NCBI GenBank assembly: GCA_023055505.1
Contig: JALIRH010000004.1
Coordinates: 37,019,502 to 37,083,501 of the forward strand
From: Callipepla californica brunnescens
Lineage: Eukaryota; Chordata; Aves; Galliformes; Odontophoridae
Direction of reading: 5' to 3'
Length of the DNA: 64,000 nt
Shown here: in pieces, positions 27,587 through 41,600 of the stretch
Layout: the number at the start of each line of letters is the position of its first letter
Position numbering within the stretch: position 1 is the stretch's first letter
Notes under the pieces: model-generated
Told to the model about the DNA's origin: nothing
The model's database searches: none
What the model saw: the letters and a program-made list of their open reading frames with translations, nothing else
Position numbers and translations under genes: made by a program

Positions 27587-27599
27587 AAAAAAAAAAAAA
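27587..27599. repeat. A13 homopolymer near the CR1 fragment
   Basis: Thirteen A, about 20 bp beyond the CR1 5' truncation point. It lies at the wrong end of the element to be a tail and is probably independent. Confidence 0.9.
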
Positions 27600-29661
27600 T
27601 GCTGCTTGTTAGCTCTTTCAATCATTAGTTAACCGCATTAGATGTTATTAAAACTCCTCATTACAAAGATTTTGCTTCCATATACCTCACGCTGCTGACT
27701 GCTTAGCCCTATTCAGTACTTATTGTCTGCCCAAAGCTCAATAAAAAAAAGCAGTGCGCTGAGCTCTTTCCAGGACCAACAGCTGGGAAAAATACATCTC
27801 ACAGACCTTGTCTATATAAAAATTCTGGCAAATACTTACTTGAGGAATTTCATTCCCTGGTTATTTTAGCACTGACTAGAAATTTGTTGGGAACATAGCT
27901 TGTTTCAAAGGTGGTTCTTTTTTAATGCCACACAGTCTGCCCCACATAAAGCTTGGGGAAGAGAGTAGACGTAGAGGCCACAAAGCACGCAGGCTCAGAC
28001 TTGGACAGCCATGGCTATGCCACTGCTTGGGTCCAGCAGGGCACCATACTGACAGAGGGCAGCAGCAGCCAGGGGCTGCCCACCTCCCAGAGCAGGTCTC
28101 TGCCAGGCGCCCGGTCGCTTTCCACAAAGTAGATCCAAGAGGACTTGCTCCCTTCTGCAGGACAAGCCATGGCAATGCAGCAGTGTGCCCCTTGGCACAG
28201 CACCAGGAGGAAAAGTGGGGCTCTGGCTGGGCGCAAACCAGCTGGGAATGGTTCACCTGGCAGGCAGAGAGCAGGGACACAGGCACACAAACACTATCCC
28301 GCCCTGATTACTGGGGCACTTCAGGAACTATGACAGTGAGTAGAAAAAGCAGAAGCTTCCTATTAGTTGAAAAAGGACCTTTCCAACTAGCATCTCCAGT
28401 CCCAGGTCATCACACCTTGAAATCACAGGATGGCGGCACATCAGTCCCTGGTGAGGTCAGTGTGAGCTTTGGCAGTCATTAACACAGGACCTCTGAATAA
28501 CACTAATGACACTTTCTTGCAACAATGAGGAACTACTTGGTGTCAGTCATCCCCATTACCCATATAATAATTTGCTCTCAGCATGGATGAAGCCTACTAT
28601 TGTTACAGCAAATGACCTCTCTGCAAGTAATAGCAGTGAGATTACTGCATATCAAAGGTTCTTACTCCGGATAAATATTTATCCCATGGCTCACTGTGCC
28701 CAGCTACCTCACAGTAGAGACCTTGAAGCAAATCTTCATACAGATTTGACAACACGTTCACCCACGGGAACGCTGTACAGCTCCTCCATAGGAGTCCAAG
28801 TGTGACATCCAAATACAGAGGCACTTCTATACGATCAAACTTTAATGACCCAGTTTTCAAAAGGAAAGCTTCAATAAAATAACTGGACGATGGAAATACA
28901 CGTGATGCCACTGCCCATGTAAAGCAGCCACTCAAGTAGCTACAGCCAAGACCAGAATCTGAACAAATAACTGTGTTTTTAGACCAGAAAGAGATTTCAG
29001 CCCCTAAGGGAATAGAGGGAACAATATTTCTCAACATTTAGAACTGAATCACACAACGATACTCCAGGAGTTGTGCAAACACAGTTGAAGGCACAATGGA
29101 GAACAAGCAGCTGATGTACAGACTTGAACTCAGAGGACTGAAGCCCACTGTGATCACAGCTGCTTTGTATTGGCACCACAGCCCCAAGGGGCTGCCAGGG
29201 CAGGGACTCCTCAGCACTCAGAGGGCACAGCCCGGCAGCTCCCACTCACAGGAAGCCCTGGGCCATGCCGCTGGCACCATCCCACCCCATTTTGCCCTCA
29301 CTCAGGACTGCAGCTCTTTCCTTTACTCCAGGCAGGGGTAGCACACCAATGCCAACACTGGGAGAAAACAGCAGAGTTGGTCTGCTGCTCTATTTAAAAC
29401 TGTTAGTTGTTCTTTACTCACTGATGTCTGACAGTAAGGACAGACTGAATATTGCTCGCTTTGCTTTCCTGCATTGGTTCTCTGGTTGTATTAAGTTTTT
29501 ATGAACAGTCACAGATAACACTAAACCTTTATGCTCCTCAACAGCTCTGCACCACGCAGATGAGGATGGTGGGTTCTCTATTTACCTCATTGTTAAACAA
29601 ATGAAGTAATTCACAGAAAGACACAAACAGAGCATTGGAATCATCTGAGGTCAGCTAGTTT

Positions 29662-29688
29662 AAAAAAAAAAAAAAAGAAAGAAAGAAA
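29662..29688. repeat. A-rich microsatellite: A15 followed by GAAA repeats
   Basis: A15 then three GAAA units. A simple repeat likely to vary in length. Confidence 0.9.
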
Positions 29689-32600
29689 TACAACTGCTAA
29701 GGAATTCTTAAAGAAAGAAAAACAAAGCCACTGCCAACGATTGCTATTATTATAAAACACATTCCTTAGATCCACTGTAATAACACATCAAAATTACAAA
29801 TAACTATTCATGCAGTCTAAGGGTAGATTTTCTTCATTCTTTTCAAACATTTCTAGCACAGACTTGTGAAATTCTATATAGCCAGTTTTAGAAAGCTGCA
29901 CGACAGACCTTAACAGCAATTGTAATGACAGTAACAACTGCACAGTAAGCATTTAATTTTCATAAACCCTCACACAAAATCTCCCAAACCTATGAACTCT
30001 ATAAACTTCCCCTGCCCTTCACAGGAAAGTCTTGCACTGTTATGTGAGTTGTACACCATACAGAGAAAATAAAGCCCTATCTGCATGCAACATGACAAAA
30101 CCCTCACACCTGCTGCTGCTGCGTGTTTTCAACACCTTTCTGCTAAGCCCCCTACCACAGTACAGATCAAGCACAAAGCTTAAGAAGAGCTCTAAGTAAA
30201 ACATAGTTACATGGCCTTAAATACATGCTCATTTGATATGTCAAACTAGTAGCACGATGAGAAGGATTGCTGCAGCACGGTGTTCTACCCCAAGTAAACC
30301 AGCTGCATCAAGAAATCACTGCTATTCCCAAGAGAACAAAAGATTGGGGCTTTTCACGTCTTATTCTGCCCCAGGTAAAAATATCCATTAGTTCAAATTG
30401 CAGAAGTCCACATCTCTGCTTTCATGCTCATCTCCTGCTATTTTAGCTCATTTGCTCAACAAACTCTCCTACACATCAATACATTAGTTGCTAGATCCTT
30501 GTCCTGCCATTGGGACAGTGGCCTGGTGCTACCCAGGTGGTGCAAGGCCATAAGCATGTCCATCCCCAGAGTTCCTCCTCATACACCACAGACAGACCGG
30601 GGAGCTAGGTGAGGAAGATCCCACAAGACAAGAGCTTCTCCTAAGTGAGAAGTAGGATTATAGTGAGAAGAGCTACTCTGCCTTAAACAAAACAACCTCC
30701 CCACCCCCCTAAACAAGGATCAGCCAAGCAAGTGCTTAAACCAGTTAGAGAGGCCAGAATAGTGCCGGAAAGTAACAACTGGAGAGAAGGAGAGATGGGT
30801 AGAATTCCTCAGTTCACCCGTTCCACAGGCAAGATCATAGAGCAGGCTCCTGCAGCATGAGCAAGCACTGCCCAAACACACAGCCACGCAGAAAGCCAAC
30901 GACCCTCCAGTGAACGAGTTCAAGTCCCACCAGCTCAAGATATCTGAAGTTTTCTCTCTTCACGCGGGCAGACCCCAGCTTGTGCCATGGGCCCCACTCC
31001 TCCCAGTGGTACTGCCAGGGGCAGCCCCAAACTGACCCCAGAAAGTGCCCCCAGAGCAGAGCCACAGGCAGAGTAGAGGGGCTGCACGTCATACCTCAGC
31101 ACAGTGCCTGCACAGGGACTGCCTGCAGACAGGTTGAGATTTATACAAATTAAAGAATAGAGAAGTCAGTAATGTCTCCCAGCGTGTGGTGTAGGCACCC
31201 AGCAAGTCTGACTGCCCTTAAAACCACAAACCCAAGGCATCTCCACAGAGTCGGGGCTGCAGATCCCATGATCTTCAATCATGGGGCCACTGTTCCCACC
31301 ATGGTGACTCTGCCAGACAGTGCCATGTGAACAGCATAGCCATGGCTCCCCTCAACCCATCTACTAACTCTGTGCTATGTGAGCCTTGTATGCCCGCTGG
31401 CACATGGACTGGCCCCCACCACTGCCTGCAGGCCACAGGACATCACCATAGCAGTGTCCCACACTCTCATAACAAAGAAACTCCTCCAGCAGGCTTAGGA
31501 GATAGCATGTGGTATCACCTCTCTCTGGGAGCCATACTCAGCCTGTTAGGCATCTCCTCATAGAGTATGTCTGCAAACAGCCCTATAAGACTGTAACACA
31601 GCCATATGGAAATCCTGCAAGAGCCTGAAGAGAATACTGTTGTTTGCTGCCCTTAAACAAAGCCTGGCTCATACATAAAGCCGTCGCAGGCTGTTCCCAC
31701 TGCAGTGCCAGGCAGCACCAGGCCTGACCAAGGCCAACCAGGCCTCAGGACAAGGAAAGGCTGCAGCACTGCCCAACTGCCTCCAGTAGGCACAGGGCTG
31801 ATAGGCAGTGAGCCCAGAGGCAGGGCTGTCAGCAGGCCATCACAGACAGCCTTGGGAGATAAGGCAGCAAGCAGCATTGCTACTGCTGGGTCAGCCTAGA
31901 GAATTCCCGTGTACTCACAGGAAGTGCAATTAGCCCCACTCTGTTGAAAACTGAGGAGACACAGAAAGAAAAGAATACAAAAGATGTGCTCAAGGTCACC
32001 TATAAAGTCGATGGCAGAAGAAAAAGAAATTCCTGAGACTCCAGAGCAGCAGCCCCACAGAGGCCGCGCAGGCAGTGTGCCAGGGCCGTGGATTCAGCAC
32101 CCCACCACCGGCCAGCCAACGTGCCACAGCATCCCCGGGCTGCCTCACGCAGCCACGGAAAACACACAGTGCCTTCGCCTGCAAATACACGGTTACAAAG
32201 CATTTGAAAACCCACAACGATTTTAAAACAACCCTTCACCCAACAGATACTCAAAAAATTACCCAACGCTTAGATCAGTGCTGGAGGTTGGCGGGTCAGG
32301 CGGTGTCTGCCAGCACGTTAATGATGAAATGAGCCAGGGAGAGAACTTCCAGGGGAAGGGGTTAACAGCTCACAGAAACCGATGGGAGGGAGTGGGTGGG
32401 ACTAACTCCATTAGCAGCCACAAATAAAAATAGAAATAAAGGAAGCCCTGACAAAAGCTAATGGATCGGCACCATTTTTCTCTGTAACTGTTTAATGCAG
32501 GGGTTTTCCTTGCTTAGTGCTTCATTTGGTTCACGTGGTGAATTGAGGGGAAAATCCAGGCACGGAGACAGGCATCTGGACTGGCAGCCAGGCAGCAGTG

Positions 32601-35600
32601 CTCTGAGGTGGGTGCATACACTAGGGCAGGTGGCCGCAGCCCTGTGCAGCCCGGGCAGTGCTTAGGCACACACCAGTGCCAGGCCCTGCTCACTGCCCAC
32701 TGCCACGGCACACAGCAACATGCATTTCTGCTGCCTGTACACGCGTCTCGATCCCTCCTTCAATCCCACTTCTACGTCAGGGTCAAAAATAGCAATTTTT
32801 TACTGTTTTTTTTTTCTCTCTCATGGCTGAACAAAACATGGATCAAAACAAACCATTCCAGCACCGCAAATGTCCCCCAAACAAGACAACTCCTCAGCTG
32901 TGCCCGAAGCTTTGGCTCACTTGCTCAGCACAGGTAAGTATGAAGTCAGGGCAGCACCTACCTACTGCAGGAGCACCAGGGCCTGCGCACCAGCACTCAC
33001 CTGTGCTGGGCTTGTAAAAACAGTAAGGAGAGATGAGGCTGCCTAGCCTATGAAGATTTGACAGTAAGATTAATTAACATTGTAAAAAGGCAATTGTATT
33101 TTAGGTTTTAGCTGGGTTTTTAGGTGCCTGATTTTTCATAAGCACAGCTAAATGGGCTGCAAATGGGGAAAGGCAGACATCAGCAGATGCACCACACCAC
33201 GGCTCGGCATGAGGGCCCTCTGCAGCATGAGCCACTCCATCAAGCGTATTTCAGAACAGGTAATTAATACTGCCTTTCAGCTGCCCTGAGCACTTCCGCC
33301 ACTGAAACAGATCTGAAAAGTACGCAGGTAGTTTATTAAACAAGGCAGAGTGATTCCATTAGACAAATATGACAGAGACTGGTGTGAGCAGATTGAAAGC
33401 AAAAAGAGGACAAGTATTTCCACCTAGCTATTTTCAAGGAAGCCAGCCTTGATGACAATCTGCAGATGGGTAAGAATGGGGCTGATGGGTTTATTTACGT
33501 TGCTTCTGAGGCAGACCAGTTCTGCACCAGCAAAGCATTCCTCAAAGTCCAAATAACTTTCAGGATCCTGACTCGATATATACTCTTCCTCTGTTTTAGG
33601 TCCGCTTCACTTTATTCCAAATCCCACAGTGACGTAAAGGAAAAGCAGGTTTCCTTAAATTCGCAAGAGAATGGGAGGACGTGCACCACAGGCAGCAGAG
33701 CTGTGAGAGCTGAAATAAACCCTGCAGAAACAGAAACATCGCTCTTCAGGGCGCTGCTCTGGTGAAGCTGCTAGAAAACAGGATGTGAGCATCAGTTGTG
33801 TGCGCAGAAGAGAGGTTATTCAGAACAGCAAATTCACACACAGACTGAGTCTTTTACTCTGTAAGGAAAGGGTGGGAGGAAGGGGGGGAAAAGCTTTCAA
33901 CCCACGCACCACAGACCTGCCTACTTGGGTTTTCCCCAGTCTTTTTTTAACTTCGTTATCTCACAAGCAGTCCTTTTCAAGTGTGATGTTCACACAGTCA
34001 CCTGTAAAGCGGGAGTGTGCTGAATGGAGGAGGACAAGGAGGAGGAAGGACATGCCCCTTGGGAAATGGATCCCATGGACTACTGCAGGCATGTGGGACT
34101 GGTGCAGCCAAAGAACAGTACGTGTGTGGGAAGGCAGGAAGGGCTATGCCCGGCCACAGCATGGAACTGGGGGAAAAAGGAAGGGGCAGGGGAAAGGAAA
34201 AGGAAAGCGATGCTGTATGATGAGAGTGAGAACCGCAGGAAATTAGGAAAGTAGCAGCAGTGCTACGCAGAGAGAACTCACCGTCTTCACCACTCCTTGT
34301 TACTCACCAGTAGACTATTATTCATTATAATCAGAGTATACAGAAAGGCTGCTGATCAATACTGCACAAAGGTGATTAGTGCTTAATGATTAAACATCAG
34401 TGTATGAATTTATCTGACTTCGTGTGCCTGAAGTGGAATGAAACAGGGAGAAACCATTTCTGAGCGGACTCCAATAACAAAAATTGACAATCCATCCAAA
34501 ATCAGATGTTAATGCTGTGAAGAGTTCAGAAGTAGAAAGGTGGAAAAGATTTATGGTATCTCCAAAAATGGAAAATTGTTTTCTTCCAAATTATTCAAGA
34601 TCAAATGTGCCTTTGAACAAATATACCATCCAAAGGAAAAGAAAATCTCACTGAAGGATGCCAAAATGAAGCTATTCTGATGACACGGATGTCACACTAA
34701 CAGGCCTGCTGTGACCTGAGTCACTGCTCCATGTCTTCTGTGATCTTCTTTGCTACTGGTTTCGCACAGGAAGCCTTCACGTTTGACACACCAAAAATAG
34801 CACAGTGTACAAGCGAAAAACTTTGTTCAAAAAGGCCTGCAACTTCTGTCTTTTCTTAGATGCTAATGAGCTTTCAGCACGGCGTAACGGTGACTTAAAG
34901 CCCTTCACCCTGCCATGCTGAACCAGGCCATGAACTACCATGGCTTCACCAAGCTCTGCTGAACACCAACAGCCAGCCCTCGAACATGGTGGTGGTGTGC
35001 AGATCCACCCCCGCCTGCCCCACAGAGGAAACCAAAACAGCAGCTCCCTTCCCAGGGAGTCCTCCAAGCAGTCCCAGGCCTTAGAGCTGGGTCCTGCTAC
35101 TGCAGGCACTGAACTGCACGCTGTACTGGAGAGGATTTCTCTAATTGCTGCGTTTCCTCCACAAAGGGCTCTCTGGGGACAGGCTAAACATGCCATCAGC
35201 AAAAGAGTTTGTAGAAACTTGACAGCCTACAGCTTGATGGTAACCTCCAGAATCTGGCTTCAATACTGCCAGTGAATGACACTGCACCATAATGGGATAT
35301 TAGGTGTTTTTATTAGAAACGCCTAAGATGCAAATCATCAAAACTAAAACACTTCCAGTTGTCTTCATTTCTGTAAAGAGATGTAAAGCCTCTAAAATAA
35401 GATATCTCCCATTATTCTAAACAGTGTCATGATTATGGAGCCAAATTCACGAGTGTCTGGGCACAAATCTGTATAGGAAGCGCTGTCTCCACCCCTACCA
35501 CACGCATTTTCACCTTTACACACCCATCTGTACACCAGCATTATTCTGACTACCTTAAAAGCCACTCATCTGGATCATCACAGAAATGCCTCTCTTTGAA

Positions 35601-38600
35601 AAGAGGACTATGTCTCCGCATCAAGATTGAGAAGCAGTCCCACCCTGTTAGCAGAGATGAAGTTACACATGGCTTGAATTGAAAAGCCGCTTAAGCAAGC
35701 TCTGGAACCATCACGCTGTTCAAACTGATGCCAAACAACAGGAACCGACAGTCAAAACAGGAAAAAACAGAGCTCACTGATGAATCGAATTCTTCCCCTT
35801 CCTAATGCATGGCTAAATTAAAGATTCAGAGTGCAAATCCAAAATCAAGTTTGTGACCCCTAATTTATAAATTGTGAGGGAAATAAATTGAGGTTGATGC
35901 AGCACGCAAATGAGTAATTGTACCGTAATCAAGACACAGAAGTCTGTCCCGTCAGCTCAAGCACAGCCAAACGGATTTTTGGCAGCACTGCCACTGGAGG
36001 GTGAGAAGGACTCGAGTGGTGGTGAAGGAGCAGATGCTAATTAGCAAAAGCAGTTAAATCGAACGCGTGTTTACTTTGAGACCAAAATAACGCAAATATT
36101 TTAGCTGGGGGAAGGGGAATACATTTTCCTCCGCTTTTTCCCAAGTCAGCAGAAAAACAGGATAAGAAAGCAAGATCTTTCTTTCCATTTCAATACTACA
36201 AATTAAAATCAAGGCTTTCTAAATGAAAATGTTGCATTTCTTCTCAAACAAGAGGGATGACAGAAAAGCTCATCTCCTCATGGAGATGGTCATAATTACG
36301 TCTCTGTTTTCCCACATTCAAAATTACTCAGCTCCAGAAGCCACGGCAAATGACAGACCAAAGCAGACTTCTTAAGCTAAGAACAAGGAACTTTCTTCCT
36401 CCAAACATAAGCAGCATTGCCCAAAAGGGCATGTGAGTCTTTTACGGGTGTTTTAACAAAATCTATTAGTGTAAAATAGGACAGAAGTGGAGATGTTGGT
36501 TTTTTTCTACACTGTAAGTGCTGGTTTCTTTTAGAAAAACAAAAACAAAAACCAAGAGAGACAGGTCAGGTTAGTTAGCATCATGATTTAGGGCGATCTG
36601 TTCAGACTGACTGGTTACCACTTGCAGCAACAGAGCACATCTGTCCTAAGGAAATTCTGCACGTGCCACTACCACAGCATGTTGCTCTCCTAATGCAGGA
36701 ATGCAAGCAGGTAGAAAGCTTTGTGTGACAGTTCAGATCCATACTGCTTTTTGCTCCCATTTCACCTCACAAGTGTTTTGATGGTCTGAAAAACAGAACG
36801 ATTATGTAGTGCTTACGACACGTATACACACACATACGTATACACATAGGGATAGAGAGATGCAAAAATAAATGAATTTAATCAGAAGAGGAGATATAGG
36901 CTGAACAATAAAATCCCATTTGTTTCAATAGCTGGGAGCTAGCTCTGTACTGAGTCTTCAATGCAATTTATCTCTTTATGACAGCTTCTTTCCTCTCTCT
37001 GTCGCGCAGCCCAAAGTCTAAAAAGCACTAGAACTTGAAATAAATTGGAAAAACAAAACCAAAAAACAGCCCTACTCTTGCAACAGTGAAGTCTGCATAT
37101 TAAGCACTGAGCCCTAAGAGAAAATATTGATCTCTAGGGAAGGGGGGTAAGAGAGAGAGAAAAGCCAAATTAATTAGTGCAATGAGGCAATTATGTAACA
37201 ATAAATGTGTAATGTCAGTTGTCAGAACAGAAAAAACCAAAGCACTTGCCTGATGTCCCAGTATCTCAGCCACACCAACCCTGTAACTTCAGGTCCTTCC
37301 CAACAAAGCACCTACATCTGCAATTCCTGTAAACCAATGAATCATTTACACCACCGATCTGCAGCACAGAAGCACTTCAAGAAAGGTGGAACTATACAAG
37401 AACCCTACCATCATTTTCAGTGAAGTTTACAACTGCGCGTAATCTGCAAAGGCGATCCCTGCAGGATGAAATGCCTTTTAACCCAGGAGCTCTATACCAT
37501 TTTCTCTCCAAGTCTGGGTATAATCGTAGCTCCAGCTCTGCCCGCAGCACGCAGTTCTCACATCCATCAAGCATTCCTCTCCAAAGACTTGGCAGCGTTC
37601 CTAAGAGCAGTGAGGATCCCTGGACATGAGGTTTCCCTGCTGCTGTAGGTTTGGAGAAGGCTGCACACATACACACTGTACAAGATAGGGATACCAAAAA
37701 GAAGTTTTGCAAAAGCAGTTTCCATGCATGGAAAGGATTTTATTCTTAAAGACAAACCACATGAAATATTTCGTTCTACCCAACAATTTAAGGAGAACAG
37801 ACCTCAGTGCAAAACTGCAGCTTTTATTACATTCTGTATCACTTACTCCTAACGACAGTTACCTCCTTCCTCCAAATCTAAAAGCAGAGCATTTCAAAAA
37901 CTCTTTCCCAATTTAAAAAGAACACCTTAGGACAATGTGCTCCCATTCTCCACCTTTCAAACAGAAGGGCGAGGGAAAGAGAAAAATATGGAAATGAAAG
38001 CTGGAGATGAGGTGTGTCAGTATCTAACCCCAGCCTTGTATTACCCCCACAGCTCCTACCAGTTGCTCTGGAGGCTTTTCTTTCCACTTTAAAATCATAA
38101 AAACATCTTCTATAGTTGCCTCATCTCAACGAGTACCCCCCCACAGTAGGCAGCCATGGGATCTCACAAACAGAGCTCTGGAAAAGAGCCTAATTTTCTG
38201 CTGATAGCGTGAATCAGTGTGAACTCTGCTGTTAGCATTCAACCAGATTCTCTTGTGCAAAATCCCATAAATAAGTTTCTGCTCCATCTAGTGCCACAGA
38301 CACTTCCTTGCTATTCAGACTTCCCCATACAGACTCCCATTCATTCCTCTGCTTACCGACAGGCGTCTTTCAGCAACTTACACTGCTGTTTCAGGACCCT
38401 GGTAGTACTCAGCTACTGGCAAACTGCTGTTGTTCACTGCTGCAATGATATGCAGCAGTTCAGCATGCTGGAGATAGCATTTGGGTATCTTAAGTCACTG
38501 GACAGCAATCTGGTCTCTTTCTTACTGTGGCAAGGAAAAAGCCTCTCACATTTAAGATCCTTGAAATGAGTTCTCTCACAAATTCCTACACAGGTTTCCA

Positions 38601-41600
38601 GGGAAAAGTTTCCATAACACCCAGAATGGAATTTGAAAAACGTAACTAATAAATTAAAATGTACCGCCTCCAAAATGACTACTATGGATAACCAAGTAAG
38701 AGCCAGACACATCATTTATGGCTACAATTGCTTCTTTCTGCAGCTCTCTGGTATTTACCCAAGAGTAAACCAAAAGCAGCTCCTTGGAAGTCGGGAGTCC
38801 AAACTGGTGGGAGAACAGAAAAAACACAAGTAACATTCCAGGCTATAATCAGCCTATCAAAAACAGGAAAAAATAGTAATGCTGAAGAACTTGGGTCACT
38901 GCTCCTGCCTGCTCCCACAACTCATGCACCTCAGTGAAATGGTGAGCCGGAGGTCACTTGCGTCCACAAGACTGGAGGGCTTTGGCAAAGTTGAGCAGTT
39001 ACTGTGTACATCAATCTTGACAGCACTGGCACTTCTCTCCTGTCTGCAGCATCTTCCAGTCCCTGAACTGAGCAGGTATCCCGCTTCTGGGCAGCACTGA
39101 GGCACAAGAGATGGGGAATGGCTGGGAGTGGGGCTGAGAACTGGGAACTGGGCTGAACGGCAGCTACTGGTAAAGCAGTTAGCTACCAGGGAACCAAAGC
39201 ACAAGTGCTGAACCATTAACAAGCCAGTTACCGATTCCAAACAAAGCAAAATCTCACCGCTCTTAACACATTTTCTCTTTACTTGAGCTGCAAGTACCAG
39301 AAAAGCAGCAGCATCAATACATATCTCATCAAAGCAAACTTTCTTCGCTGACTTCTTCTGCATGGCAGACAGGAAACCTGTGCTGGTCCAAAACTTCGGA
39401 TAAGGAATTAAATGATAAGAGCAAATACTTAGAGAGGAAAATCTTAATTAGCTCAAAAAAAAAAATACACACCAGCGCAACACAGTGCTTCTGTGGAGGC
39501 TTACTGAGCAATACTTAACCAAACACAATTGCGTGGGGTGTTTTAAAGGAAATCTGTGTCCACACAACTAACTGCATCACGGTGCATTGCACTATTGCAG
39601 CTGCTGTTGTCTGCACGATGCCTTACCCAGCAGTGCTCTGCCCGGTCTCAACAGGACAGAAGTCAGTTACTTCTGGTTCTACACACTGAGCCACTGCTGA
39701 TCAATACACAGATGCAACAAAAATTAAAAATACAGTCAGACCGGGCATCTTTTCCACAAGGATTTCAGCTTGGACTACTTAACTAGATTTAACATGAAGA
39801 CAAGGCAATAAGACAGCTGAAAATAATTCAGAAGGCAGCACTGAGCTGCAGGCCCAGCGGGCCAACATCTGAACAACTGTACAGGAAACACAGAGCTGCA
39901 CAGCAGCCTGCTACCAGCCCGTCCTGCACACGGGGAGGAAGGCTCCTGGGCACCTCGCAGGCTGCATGAGCTGCACTTGCAGTCATGCTGCTCAATCACC
40001 ATCAGCTCTTCTAAGCACTTCTCAAGAGGTCTTTGCCCAGGAATCAGGCTGTGCCCACTGCTCTGCTTCAGCCAGCACTCTGTTTCCCTTTCAGAGAAGG
40101 AAGAAGTCCAAGGGATGCACACTGAGTAGCTACAGAGTTCTTTGCTGTTTTGGTGAAGAACTGAACTGTGAATGCTCAGCCAGATGAAAGAGATCAGTGT
40201 GTCCTTAGTGCCCAGCCTGCTGCTCAGCTCCGTTTCAGCTCCTCCCCACAGGAGATTCCTTGCAGTTTCCCATAGGTCGGCATTTCCCCATGGGCACATA
40301 AGGCACTGCTCAGTGCTGGATTCTGGCCCGGTGCTGTACTCAGAACAGAGCACGGCCCCAGAGCCATACTGGGTCTGTGGGTCTGCATTACTCTGTTAGC
40401 TCCACAGGAAGAAGGAAGAATCACTGAGGGGCAATGAGGAAACAAAGACAGCTCTTGAGAGGACCCCAGCACAGCTCCCTCAGAGCCATCCCCACTGCTC
40501 ACATCCCACAGCCCTGCCCGCCCCTTGCCCCAGCTCTGAGCTGCCAGCTGCTGCATGCCTGAACGGAGCTCAGCCCACGGCTGTGCTGCCTCAGGTACCA
40601 CCCGACCACAGAGACCACAAGCTAAGCAGGGAGCTGGAAAAGAACCAACCAAATCAGCCCACTGAAAATTGATCCCACTGAGAACAGTTTTCCAGCAGCT
40701 CAGTGCTCAGTGGCACAGGTGCTGTAGGGGCTCACAGAACAGCCCAGGGGGGAGGGGGTTCATCTATAGCGAAGGCTGTGGGGGCTGTGCCCAGTGCTGG
40801 CAGCCCACACTCACAGTTTAAACCAGCTGTGAAGCATCCTCAACATTGGCTCCTTGAACAGCTGCTCCCAGGAGGAAACCAAAAGCCAACATCTTCAGAA
40901 GAAGAAAAGGGAGTCTCTTTCTCTGGAGGCATTCAGATCCTGCCCGGCCATGACTCTGTTGAGCAGAGGCAGGACTGAGCGATCCCTGGGGTTCCACCCA
41001 GCCCCAACCCTGGGATCCCACGCGTGATCTGCTTTCTCTGCAAGGCTGGCCTCCACCAGGCCTCTGCCGTCACTGCCCCCTGGGCATCTCAACCGAAGGC
41101 AGTCCCCAGCCGCCCCTGTCACAGCTCCCCTGGTTGTGTCAGCACACTGACTGCTGGGCTGTGACCTGCATTGAGGAACTAAGCTGAAAAGCAACTTGAG
41201 AATTCAAAAAGAGAGGAAAAAAGTCCAGCTGGATCCCATCTGCAACCAGATCCAGGGCTGGTCGCTGAAATGCCAAAGCGTGTCAGCATGCTGCTGGAGC
41301 ATGCAGCCCAGAACAGGGAGGAGCTGCAGCTCACAACTAGCTCCATCCGACCCACGCAGCCCAGGCCCAGTGCATGGGGAGCAACCCCAGCTCTGCCCTC
41401 GCACCCAGGCCCCCACAGCACTAACACACCTCACTCCATGTCTGTGTGGATCAGTTACCCCAAATAAACAGCAAGCCAACTGCCTGTCAGGGTACAGTCA
41501 GAGCCCACCACAGCTCCCCAGGACAGGGGCAGCCCACTGCCCATCTTCCCTAAGAGTTAGGAAACATCAGCAACTGAGATAGGAAACCCAGAGGTCTCTG

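Noticed and set aside
30895..30925. tRNA-like B-box (gagttcaagtccc)
   Set aside because: No A-box at the right distance and no cloverleaf could be drawn around it.
34169..34208. Purine-rich stretch considered as a structured regulatory element
   Set aside because: Interrupted by pyrimidines and with no mirror symmetry; ordinary low-complexity intron.
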